This document shows, one piece after another, positions 42,149 to 49,450 of a stretch of DNA of 64,000 bases (within the stretch, counting starts at the first letter, position 1; every line of letters starts with the position of its first letter). The translations under genes were made by a program, and so were the position numbers. The notes beneath the pieces were generated by a model. The model was not told the origin of the DNA. It did not search any database and worked only from the letters and a program-made list of their open reading frames with translations. Where the stretch lies: assembly GCA_051859505.1 (NCBI GenBank), contig JBHYFN010000008.1, forward strand, positions 1-64,000, in the 5' to 3' direction. The stretch comes from JAFIEN01 sp051859505. GTDB lineage: Bacteria > Pseudomonadota > Alphaproteobacteria > Rhodobacterales > Rhodobacteraceae.

Positions 42149-42287
42149 GGGACGGGGCGGGAGCGCTTCCAGCCCCTGCTCGACAGGCTCGACAGGCTGG
42201 CCCGCCTTGGATAGCCTCGCTCTGATCGCTGTCGCGCCGGCCCCGTCGGGCCCCGCGGCAGCGGCAGGGGAACGAACGGAGCGCGCC

Positions 42288-42647
42288 ATGTCCTTTTCAG
42301 AAACCGAACGCCGGATCGTCAACATCAAGGAGGGCGACTTCCGGCCCTTCGTCTATGAGGATGGTGCCGCCCTGGGCGACACCGTGTTGCAGCTCGACAA
42401 TGACAAGCCGTTGGGCGAGGGGTTTCACGTCTACCGGATGCCGGCAGGGATGACCACGCGCGCGCACAAGCACAACGGGCATGAGCAGTTCCTGATCCTC
42501 GAAGGCGAGTTGATCGAAAGCGACGGGACGGTGCTGAAGGCCGGGGACATGGTCTTTTACCGCGACGGCACGGTGCACAATTCCCATACGCCGAATGGCT
42601 GCCTTCTGGCGGTGCATATCGCGGGGCCGGAGATCGCGGCCGAGTGA
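42288..42647 (+). CDS. small cupin-domain protein
   Basis: This 119-residue single-domain cupin has a first metal motif with His60, His62 and Glu66 (AHKHNGHEQFLILEGE) and a second around His97 and His100 (DGTVHNSH). The rest is a beta barrel. Members bind Fe, Mn or Zn and serve as small dioxygenases, isomerases or sugar epimerases; the sequence does not say which. The sensible start is the ATG giving MSFSETERRI. It follows scoB by 139 bases and precedes two sugar-dehydrogenase-type genes, which would suit a carbohydrate role. Confidence 0.8.
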   Translation: MSFSETERRIVNIKEGDFRPFVYEDGAALGDTVLQLDNDKPLGEGFHVYRMPAGMTTRAHKHNGHEQFLILEGELIESDGTVLKAGDMVFYRDGTVHNSHTPNGCLLAVHIAGPEIAAE

Positions 42648-42685
42648 CCGGGTGACACCGGTTTGGAGCCCGTGACGAAGGTCGC

Positions 42686-42750
42686 AGGGGGCTCTGCCCC
42701 CCGCCGCTGTCGCGGCGTCCCCCGGGATATTTGAGAACAAAAGAAGCAGC
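42686..42750 (+). repeat. structured intergenic repeat, copy 2 (downstream of the cupin gene)
   Basis: It consists of a first hairpin GGGGGCTCTGCCCCCC, a second hairpin GCCGCTGTCGCGGC and a conserved tail CCCCCGGGATATTTGAGAAC running into AAAAGAAGCAG. Order and tail match the copy at 30674-30736. The stem of the second hairpin differs in sequence but not in pairing, which argues for selection on structure. Confidence 0.8.
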
Positions 42751-42803
42751 AGAGTCGGGAGCGGGAGGAGCCTTGCGCCCGGCAGGAGAGGAGGAGATCG
42801 GTC

Positions 42804-43880
42804 ATGAGCCGGACATTCAAGGTGGTCGGGATCAATTTCGATCACATGCATATGGGCGATCTGCTGCGGCAGGTTGCAGAGCATCCGCAGGCCGAGATCG
42901 CGGGCATCTGTGACGCCGATCCCGCGCGGATGGAGGGGGCGATCGCGGCGCTGGAGATCGGGGCGGATCGGGTCTTTAGCGATGTGGCCGCCTGCATGGC
43001 GCTCGAGCCCGATCTGGTCATCCTGTGTCCGGCGACGGCGGAACATGCGGACTGGGTCGAGAAGGTGGCCCCCTATGGCCGCAACATCCTGGTGGAAAAG
43101 CCCTTTGCAGCAAGCCTTGCGGATGCCGACCGGATGATCGCGGCCTGTGCCGCCTCGGGTGCGCGGCTGGCGATCAACTGGCCGCTGGCCTGGTATCCGA
43201 GCCACAACACCGCCAAGCGGCTGATCGACGAAGGTGTGATCGGCGACTTGCGCGAGGTGCATTTCTACGACGGCAACCGCGGCCCGCTGTATCACCTGGC
43301 CGACAAGGTCGAGGTTTCGGCCGAAGAGGTGGAGCGGAAGAAGCCGGGGTCGTGGTGGTACAAGGCGGCCTCGGGCGGGGGATCGCTGCTGGATTATCTT
43401 GGCTATGGCGCGACGCTGGGCACCTGGTTCATGGAGGGCGAGGCGCCGGTCGATGTGACCTCGACCACCTGGGGCGGGCCGGGGCTTGAAGTGGACGAGC
43501 ATTCGGTGACGGTGCTGCGCTACCGGCGCGGTCTGTCGAAGATGGAGACGCGCTGGGGCACCTTCACCGATCCCTGGACGACGCAACCCCAGCCGCGCTG
43601 CGGTTTCGTGCTGGTGGGAAGCGAGGGCACGATCGCCTCCTGGGATTATGATGACACCGTCTCGGTGCAGACGCGGGCGCGGCCCGAGGCGCATCCGGTG
43701 CCTGTCGATACGCTGGTCGCGCCGAACCGGGGCCCGATCGAGCATGTGCTGCATGCGTTTTCGACCGGGCTGCCGCTGCACCCGCCGCTTGATCCGGCCA
43801 TCGCGCGGACCGGGCAGCGGATCGTGGACACGGCCTTTGCCTCGGCCCGCGAGGGGCGGACGCTGGCTCTGAAAGGGTAA
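42804..43880 (+). CDS. Gfo/Idh/MocA family oxidoreductase (first of a tandem pair)
   Basis: This 358-residue NAD(P)-dependent dehydrogenase has an N-terminal Rossmann domain, less canonical than usual at its nucleotide loop (VVGINFDHMHMGDLL). The conserved NILVEKPFAASLADADRM (EKP motif) and the C-terminal alpha/beta barrel (GGGSLLDYLGYGATLGTWF, EHSVTVLRYRRGLSKMETRWG) are present. The family oxidises sugars, inositols and their phosphates. The ATG follows GGAGGAGATCGG. Four bases separate it from the next family member. Confidence 0.88.
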   Translation: MSRTFKVVGINFDHMHMGDLLRQVAEHPQAEIAGICDADPARMEGAIAALEIGADRVFSDVAACMALEPDLVILCPATAEHADWVEKVAPYGRNILVEKPFAASLADADRMIAACAASGARLAINWPLAWYPSHNTAKRLIDEGVIGDLREVHFYDGNRGPLYHLADKVEVSAEEVERKKPGSWWYKAASGGGSLLDYLGYGATLGTWFMEGEAPVDVTSTTWGGPGLEVDEHSVTVLRYRRGLSKMETRWGTFTDPWTTQPQPRCGFVLVGSEGTIASWDYDDTVSVQTRARPEAHPVPVDTLVAPNRGPIEHVLHAFSTGLPLHPPLDPAIARTGQRIVDTAFASAREGRTLALKG

Positions 43881-43884
43881 GGCG

Positions 43885-44988
43885 ATGGCGGATCGTGACG
43901 ATTATGCGCTGGTTTCGAAGAAGGCGGCCGAGGTGGCGGCCCCCGACCTGCCCTATCAGCCGCCCCGGCCGAAAGGTCGGCACCGGATCGCCCTGATCGG
44001 GGCCGGGGGGATTTCCTTCGCGCATCTCGATGCCTATCGCAAGCATGGGTTCGAGGTGGCGGCGATCCTGTCGCGCGATATCGAGAAGGCCCGCGGTCGG
44101 GCCGAGGAGTTCTTTCCCGACGCGCTGGTCACCACCGATTTCGCGGCGCTGCTGGCGCGCGAGGATATCACGGTCTTCGACCTGACACCGCATCCCGAGG
44201 ACCGGGTGCCGCTGATCGAGGTGGCGCTGGAGGCGGGCAAACATGTGCTGAGCCAGAAGCCCTTTGTCACCGACCTCGACACCGGAGAGCGGCTTTGCGC
44301 CTTGGCCGAGGCGCGGGGGATGAAACTGGCGGTGAACCAGAACGGGCGCTGGTCGCCGCATATGGCCTGGATGCGGGCGGCGGTGAAGGCGGGGCTGATC
44401 GGCGAGGTGACGGGCGTGCATTGCAACCTGCACTGGGACCATACCTGGGTGAAGGGAACGCCCTTCGAAGAGGAAGAGGATCTGGTGCTGTTCGATTTCG
44501 GCGTGCACTGGTTCGATTTCGTGACCTCGATCACCGGCCGCCTGGCGGACCGGGTTCAGGCCCAGGCGGTGACGGCGCCGGCCGCCGGGGTGAAGCCGCC
44601 GATGCTGGCCACGGCAATGCTGGATTTCGGCACGGCGCAGGCGAGCCTTGTCTTTGATGCGGCAACGCCCTTCGGTGCGCTGGATGCGAGCTATGTGGCG
44701 GGAACCAAGGGCAGTCTGGTCTCGACCGGGCCCGATCTCGGCACGCAGACGGTGGCGCTTTACACCGAGGCGGGCGTGGCGCGGCCGGTGCTGGAGGGGC
44801 AGTGGTTCAACGACGGCTTTGCCGGCGCGATGGGCGAGCTGCTGGTCGCCATCGAGGAGGACCGCAGGCCCGAACATGATGCGCGTGAAAACTTGATGTC
44901 GCTGGCGAACTGCTTTGCAGCCCTTGCCGCCGTGAGGGAGGGCAGACCGGTGACCCCCGGAACCGCCCGCGCGCGCCTGCCCGACTGA
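43885..44988 (+). CDS. Gfo/Idh/MocA family oxidoreductase (second of a tandem pair)
   Basis: The 367-residue protein has a canonical dinucleotide-binding motif after a 30-residue lead (RIALIGAGGISFAHLDAY). HVLSQKPFVTDLDTGERL (KP motif) and NQNGRWSPHMAWMRAAVKAGLIGEVTG follow, with FDFGVHWFDFVTSITGR in the barrel. It is clearly not a recent duplicate of the preceding gene, since identity is low. Two different dehydrogenases plus the cupin suggest a pathway that oxidises a cyclitol or unusual sugar; no sugar transporter or kinase is adjacent. Two palindromes follow its stop. Confidence 0.88.
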   Translation: MADRDDYALVSKKAAEVAAPDLPYQPPRPKGRHRIALIGAGGISFAHLDAYRKHGFEVAAILSRDIEKARGRAEEFFPDALVTTDFAALLAREDITVFDLTPHPEDRVPLIEVALEAGKHVLSQKPFVTDLDTGERLCALAEARGMKLAVNQNGRWSPHMAWMRAAVKAGLIGEVTGVHCNLHWDHTWVKGTPFEEEEDLVLFDFGVHWFDFVTSITGRLADRVQAQAVTAPAAGVKPPMLATAMLDFGTAQASLVFDAATPFGALDASYVAGTKGSLVSTGPDLGTQTVALYTEAGVARPVLEGQWFNDGFAGAMGELLVAIEEDRRPEHDARENLMSLANCFAALAAVREGRPVTPGTARARLPD

Positions 44989-45008
44989 GCGCGACGGCCG
45001 GGCCGGGA

Positions 45009-45032
45009 CCCGGAGTTTGCGCAAATTCCGGG
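45009..45032. repeat. 24-bp palindrome, AT-core family, 3' of the second dehydrogenase gene
   Basis: Eleven Watson-Crick pairs and one G.T pair; left half CCCGGAGTTTGC. It starts 20 bases after the stop and is directly followed by another palindrome. Confidence 0.78.
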
Positions 45033-45054
45033 CGAGATTATGTGCATAATCTCG
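45033..45054. repeat. 22-bp palindrome abutting the previous one
   Basis: CGAGATTATG and CATAATCTCG are exact reverse complements around TG. The two abutting hairpins lie between the dehydrogenase gene and the radical-SAM gene. Confidence 0.8.
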
Positions 45055-45122
45055 TTCCCCGGCTCGGGCCGGGCGCCAGTTCTGACTTGCCGGAGCGCGC
45101 TCGGAACATTACATGAACATTC

Positions 45123-46358
45123 ATGTCTGCCCTGAGCCTTGACCGAAAACTCGCCATCCTTTCGGACGCCGCGCGCTATGACGCGTCCTGCGCCTCCTCG
45201 GCCACCACGCGGCGCGATTCGCGCGACGGCAAGGGGCTGGGCTCGGCCGGCGGGTCGGGGATCTGCCATGCCTATGCGCCGGACGGGCGCTGCATCAGCC
45301 TGCTCAAGATCCTGATGACCAATTTCTGCATCTACGACTGCGCCTATTGCATCAACCGGGTCTCATCCAACACGCCGCGCGCGCGGTTTTCGGTCGATGA
45401 GGTGGTCAGCCTCACCATCGAATTCTACCGCCGCAACTATATCGAGGGGCTGTTCCTGTCCTCGGGCATCATCCGCTCGCCCGATGCGACCATGGCCGAC
45501 ATGGTCCGCATCGCCCGCCGCCTGCGCGAGGACGAGCATTTCCGCGGCTATATCCACCTCAAGACCATCCCCGACGCCGCCCCCGAACTGATCGAAGCGG
45601 CAGGGCGCTACGCCGATCGCCTGTCGATCAATGTGGAACTGCCGCAGGACCAGAGCGTCGCGCAGCTGGCCCCCGAAAAGAACCCCGCCACGATCCGCAA
45701 GGCCATGGGCGAGGTGAAGGGCCTCCGCGCCGCCGCGAGGGACCGCAGCCACCGCGGCACGCGCCCGCCGCGCTTTGCGCCTGCCGGGCAATCGACGCAG
45801 ATGATCGTGGGGGCGGATGCCTCGACCGATGCGGTGATCCTGGGGCAAAGCACGCGGCTTTATGGCGATTACGGGCTGAAGCGCGTCTACTACTCGGCCT
45901 TCTCGCCGATCCCCGATGCCTCGCGCATGTTGCCGCTGGTGACACCGCCCCTGGTGCGCGAACACCGGCTCTATCAGGCCGACTGGCTGATGCGCTTCTA
46001 CGGCTTCAAGGTTGACGAGATCACCGCCGCCCGGCCCGACGGCAATCTCGACCTCGAGATCGACCCGAAGCTCGCCTGGGCGCTGGCGCATCGCGGCCTC
46101 TTTCCCGTCGATGTGGCGCGCGCGCCCCGCGAGATGCTGCTTCGCGTGCCGGGTTTCGGCACGAAGACGGTGGAGCGCATCCTGACGGCGCGGCCCCATC
46201 GCACCCTGCGCCATGACGATCTGGCGCGGATCGGGGCCAACATGAAGACCGCCCGCCCCTTCATCACCCTGCCCGACTGGCGCCCCGGGCGGCTGACCGA
46301 CAGCGCCGACCTGCGCGCCCGCTTTGTCCGGCCGCCCGAACAACTCAGCCTGTTCTGA
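45123..46358 (+). CDS. putative DNA modification/repair radical SAM protein (TIGR03916 type)
   Basis: The 411-residue radical S-adenosylmethionine protein has the cluster-binding cysteines C69, C73 and C76 in NFCIYDCAYC. A conserved lead (GLGSAGGSGICHAYAPDGRCISLLKILMTN) comes before them and a helix-hairpin-helix-like segment near the C-terminus (MLLRVPGFGTKTVERILTAR), which suggests DNA contact. The pattern matches the family named putative DNA modification/repair radical SAM protein; the reaction is not known. The next gene, a DUF4130 protein, overlaps its stop (TGATG), the pairing on which the repair inference rests. The ATG is preceded only weakly by a ribosome site. Confidence 0.85.
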   Translation: MSALSLDRKLAILSDAARYDASCASSATTRRDSRDGKGLGSAGGSGICHAYAPDGRCISLLKILMTNFCIYDCAYCINRVSSNTPRARFSVDEVVSLTIEFYRRNYIEGLFLSSGIIRSPDATMADMVRIARRLREDEHFRGYIHLKTIPDAAPELIEAAGRYADRLSINVELPQDQSVAQLAPEKNPATIRKAMGEVKGLRAAARDRSHRGTRPPRFAPAGQSTQMIVGADASTDAVILGQSTRLYGDYGLKRVYYSAFSPIPDASRMLPLVTPPLVREHRLYQADWLMRFYGFKVDEITAARPDGNLDLEIDPKLAWALAHRGLFPVDVARAPREMLLRVPGFGTKTVERILTARPHRTLRHDDLARIGANMKTARPFITLPDWRPGRLTDSADLRARFVRPPEQLSLF

Positions 46359-47182
46359 TGCCGCACATCACCCTGCCCCTGACCGGCACCCACCGCGCCT
46401 GGCGCGAGGCCGCCCGCGGCCTGATCGCCACCCGCACCCCGCCCGAGGCCGTGACCTGGAGCCATGGCGCGGCCGCCCCCGACCTTTTCGCCGATCCAGC
46501 GCCCCCGCCCCCGCCCGCCCGGATCAAGGTGCCCGAAAGCTTTGTCACGCTGGCCGATACGGTCGTCTGGCACCGCGACCCGGAACGATTCGCGCGGCTT
46601 TACGCGCTTCTGTGGCGGCTGCGGGGCAATGCGGGGCTGATGGCCGACCTTTCCGACCCTGCGCTGGCCCGGCTGCGGCAGATGGAAAAGACCGTCCGCC
46701 GCTGCCAGCACAAGATGAAGGCCTTTGTCCGCTTCCGCGAGATCGGCGCGAAGGACGCCCCCCGCCGCAGCTTTGCCGCCTGGTTCGAGCCCACGCATTT
46801 CACGCTGGAACCCACCGCGCCCTTCTTTGCCCGCCGCTTTGCCGACATGGACTGGATCATCGCCACGCCCGCTCTGACCGCCCGGTTTCACGATGGCGCG
46901 CTGAGCCTGCACCCCGGCGGCCCCCGTCCCGACCTGCCCGAGGACGGGGCCGAGGCGCTTTGGGCCACCTATTTCGCCAATATCTTCAACCCCGCGCGGG
47001 TCAAGGTGGCGGCGATGACCTCGGAAATGCCGAAGAAATACTGGAAGAACCTGCCCGAAGCGGCGCTGATCCCCGGCCTTCTGGCCAGCGCCGAGGCGCG
47101 CGTGCGCGCGATGCAGGAGGCCGCACCGACCGAGCCGCCCCGGCGCGCGGCCCGGATCCGGGCCCGCAAGGGCGAGGGCTAG
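46358..47182 (+). CDS. DUF4130 putative DNA metabolism protein (TIGR03915 type)
   Basis: The 274-residue protein is a DUF4130 member: YALLWRLRGNAGLMADLSDPALARLRQMEKTVRRCQHKMKAFVRFREI in the middle and AWFEPTHFTLEPTAPFFARRFADMDWIIATP after it. The C-terminal part has WATYFANIFNPARVKVAAMTSEMPKKYWKNLPEA. In other bacteria this domain is fused to UdgX-type uracil-DNA glycosylases, which implies a role with damaged DNA; no glycosylase domain is present here. It overlaps the radical-SAM gene and is almost certainly co-translated. The C-terminal tail is Arg-rich. Confidence 0.85.
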   Translation: MPHITLPLTGTHRAWREAARGLIATRTPPEAVTWSHGAAAPDLFADPAPPPPPARIKVPESFVTLADTVVWHRDPERFARLYALLWRLRGNAGLMADLSDPALARLRQMEKTVRRCQHKMKAFVRFREIGAKDAPRRSFAAWFEPTHFTLEPTAPFFARRFADMDWIIATPALTARFHDGALSLHPGGPRPDLPEDGAEALWATYFANIFNPARVKVAAMTSEMPKKYWKNLPEAALIPGLLASAEARVRAMQEAAPTEPPRRAARIRARKGEG

Positions 47183-47306
47183 GGCTCATCCGCTCGACAC
47201 TCGAACCGGGGCGCCTGCCCTGGCCCGCCTGATCGAAGCGACCTTGATCCTGCCGCGCGATTGGGCGAGCCTGCGCGGGCTTCACCCCATCGAAGGCAGG
47301 ACTGAC

Positions 47307-48335
47307 ATGGACGACCAGCGCCCGAACCACCCCCTGAACCTCGACCCCGCGCTCTACGTCTCGCCCGAGGCCTATCAGCGCGAGCGGCAGACGATCTTCT
47401 GGCGGGCCTGGCAATATATGGGGCCGGCAAGCGCTGTGGCCGAGGCGGGGCAATATCTGTCGGTCGATGTGGCCGGGCTGGGGCTGATCGCGATCCGGGG
47501 GCGCGACGGGGTGCTGCGGGGCTTTCGCAATGTCTGCCGCCACCGGGGCGCGCGGCTTCTGCCCGAGGGGACGGGCTCCTGCAACCTGATCCGCTGCCCC
47601 TATCACCACTGGGCCTATGCCGATACGGGGCGGCTGGTGCAGGCGCCCTGGTTCGGCACCGATCCGGCCATCGTGCCCGAGGACTGGCCGCTTGAACCCG
47701 TCTCGGTCGAGATCTGGCGCGGGCTTCTGTTCGCGGCGGTCGATCCGGTGGAAAGCCTGACCGATCAGCTGGGCGATCTGGTGGCGGAACTGGCCGACGA
47801 GCCGCTGGAAAGCTACACCGCGACCGATACCGCGCGGGTGGAGTTTGACGCGAACTGGAAGGTCTATACCGACAATTTCGTCGAGGGCTACCACATCCCC
47901 GGCACCCATCCCGCCTTTTTCGCCGCCATTGATTTCGAGGCGTTCGAGACGACGGCGCATCGCGGCTTTGTGCGCATGACGGCGCCGCCCAAGGCGGGGC
48001 TGTTCTACCGGGGCAAGTGGCTCTGGATGTGGCCGAACTGGACGCTGTCGCTGTTCGAGGGGGGCATCAACACCTCGCGGATCAATCCGCTGGGGGTGGA
48101 CCGGACCGAGCAGGTCTATCACTTCCACTTTGCCGACACGTCCGAGGCGCAGGCCCCCGCGCGCGCCAAGACCATCGCGGACAATCTGGCCGTGGTGCGC
48201 GAGGATTATCAGGTCTGCGTCGAGACGCATGCGAACTACGCGGCCGGCGTCTATTCGCCGGGGCCGCTGTCATCGCGCCATGAAAAGGGCGTGCATTACT
48301 TTCAGGACCGCGTGCGCACGGCCCTTGCCGACTAG
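47307..48335 (+). CDS. Rieske non-heme iron oxygenase, alpha subunit
   Basis: The 342-residue protein has a Rieske [2Fe-2S] domain (Cys77 and His79 in CRHRG; Cys97 and His100 in CPYHHW). The catalytic domain carries the mononuclear iron ligands His196 and His201 in DNFVEGYHIPGTH. The NWKVYTDNFVEGYHIP block resembles choline/glycine-betaine-type monooxygenases rather than naphthalene-type dioxygenases, so an N-demethylation or quaternary-amine substrate is possible. The ATG 63 bases inside the open frame is chosen because it starts the usual N-terminus. Its electron donor is unknown; the convergent ferredoxin gene is a candidate. Confidence 0.88.
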   Translation: MDDQRPNHPLNLDPALYVSPEAYQRERQTIFWRAWQYMGPASAVAEAGQYLSVDVAGLGLIAIRGRDGVLRGFRNVCRHRGARLLPEGTGSCNLIRCPYHHWAYADTGRLVQAPWFGTDPAIVPEDWPLEPVSVEIWRGLLFAAVDPVESLTDQLGDLVAELADEPLESYTATDTARVEFDANWKVYTDNFVEGYHIPGTHPAFFAAIDFEAFETTAHRGFVRMTAPPKAGLFYRGKWLWMWPNWTLSLFEGGINTSRINPLGVDRTEQVYHFHFADTSEAQAPARAKTIADNLAVVREDYQVCVETHANYAAGVYSPGPLSSRHEKGVHYFQDRVRTALAD

Positions 48336-48359
48336 GGGCCGCGCGGCAGGCGGCCGGGG

Positions 48360-48683
48360 TCAGATCTGCTTTTCCGGCATCTGCACCCGCAGCCCGTCAA
48401 GCGCGTCCGAGACCTTGATCTGGCAGGTCAGCCGCGAGCGGACGGGGTCGGGCTCGTAGGCGAAATCGAGCATGTCCTCTTCCATCGCGTCGCGGGCTGG
48501 CAGCTTTTCGACCCAGGCCGCATCGACATAGACATGGCAGGTCGAACAGGCGCAGGCGCCGCCGCAATCGGCCTCGATCCCCGGAATGCCGTTGTCGCGC
48601 GCGCCCTCCATCACGGTCAGGCCGTTGGGCACATCCACGACATGTTCCTTGCCGCCATGTTCGATATAGGTAATCCGGGCCAC
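48360..48683 (-). CDS. [2Fe-2S] ferredoxin, adrenodoxin type
   Basis: This 107-residue ferredoxin has ligands Cys40, Cys46, Cys49 and Cys87 in ADCGGACACSTC and RLTCQIK, the C-x5-C-x2-C spacing of vertebrate-type ferredoxins. An extra Cys44 is present. It would carry electrons for P450 or Rieske-type oxygenases or iron-sulfur assembly. The GTG start is chosen because GAGGGA lies 8 bases upstream; an ATG 15 bases further up would add MRERQ. It converges on the Rieske oxygenase gene with 24 bases between their stops. Confidence 0.93.
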   Translation of the reverse strand: MARITYIEHGGKEHVVDVPNGLTVMEGARDNGIPGIEADCGGACACSTCHVYVDAAWVEKLPARDAMEEDMLDFAYEPDPVRSRLTCQIKVSDALDGLRVQMPEKQI

Positions 48684-48877
48684 CTGTCGTTCCCTCATGC
48701 AATCTGTCCGAAGGCTCTTCTATGCGGTGACGCGGCGCGCTGCCAGTAGCAAAAGGGTCGCGGCACGGCGCAGTGTGGAGTGAAGGCGACAGTTGCCCCC
48801 ATGCGGCCCGCGCCCGGCTTCCGCGATGCTGCATCCTCGGCTATCGTTTCGCGTCACAGTTCGGAAACCGCCGCCCG

Positions 48878-49432
48878 GTGCGATCAATCCTCGCCTTCCC
48901 CGCGTCCCGCCTGTCCGGCCCCCTTGCCGGGGTGACGGTGCTGTTGTGCCTTGGCGCCTGCACGCCCGCGACCCTGCCGGCCGAGACGCCGCCCCTGCTT
49001 CTGGCCGCGGGGATCGAGACGGATGCCGAGGGGCGCTGCTTTGGCCGCGATGTCAGCCCGGCGGTGATCGAGACTGTGACCGAACAGGTGCTTGACCGCC
49101 CTGCCCTCCGCGCGGCCGACGGCACGATCCTGCAGCCTGCCGCCTATCGCACCGTCACCCGGCAAGAGATCGTGCGCGAACGGCAGGAGGTGGCTTTCGA
49201 GACGCTCTGCCCCCCCGCCTATACGCCGGAATTCGTCGAGACGCTGCAACGCGCCCTTGCCGCGCGCGGTTTCTATACCGGCCCGATCAACGGGCTGATG
49301 GACCGCAACACCGGCCGCGCCGTGCAGGATTTCCAGCGCCGCAACGGGCCGGACAGCCCGCTTCTGTCGATCCGCACGGCCCGCAGCCTTGGCCTTGTGC
49401 CGCTCTCTCCCGAAGAGATCGCGGCACTCTGA
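48878..49432 (+). CDS. peptidoglycan-binding-like lipoprotein
   Basis: The 184-residue product, with GTG as start, has a lipoprotein signal: LAGVTVLLCLGAC, with lipobox LGAC, so the Cys would be lipidated. The C-terminal part is a PG_binding_1-type fold (TPEFVETLQRALAARGFYTGPINGLMDRNTGRAVQDFQRRN). The upstream in-frame extension contains no signal and was not used; the exact start is uncertain. It converges on the degP gene with 18 bases between. Confidence 0.75.
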   Translation: MRSILAFPASRLSGPLAGVTVLLCLGACTPATLPAETPPLLLAAGIETDAEGRCFGRDVSPAVIETVTEQVLDRPALRAADGTILQPAAYRTVTRQEIVRERQEVAFETLCPPAYTPEFVETLQRALAARGFYTGPINGLMDRNTGRAVQDFQRRNGPDSPLLSIRTARSLGLVPLSPEEIAAL

Positions 49433-49450
49433 GGCAGGTCAGGGCCCAGG

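Noticed and set aside
42149..42287. A small gene between scoB and the cupin gene
   Set aside because: The cupin frame extends upstream, but that part lacks cupin features and the ATG at 42288 gives the usual N-terminus.
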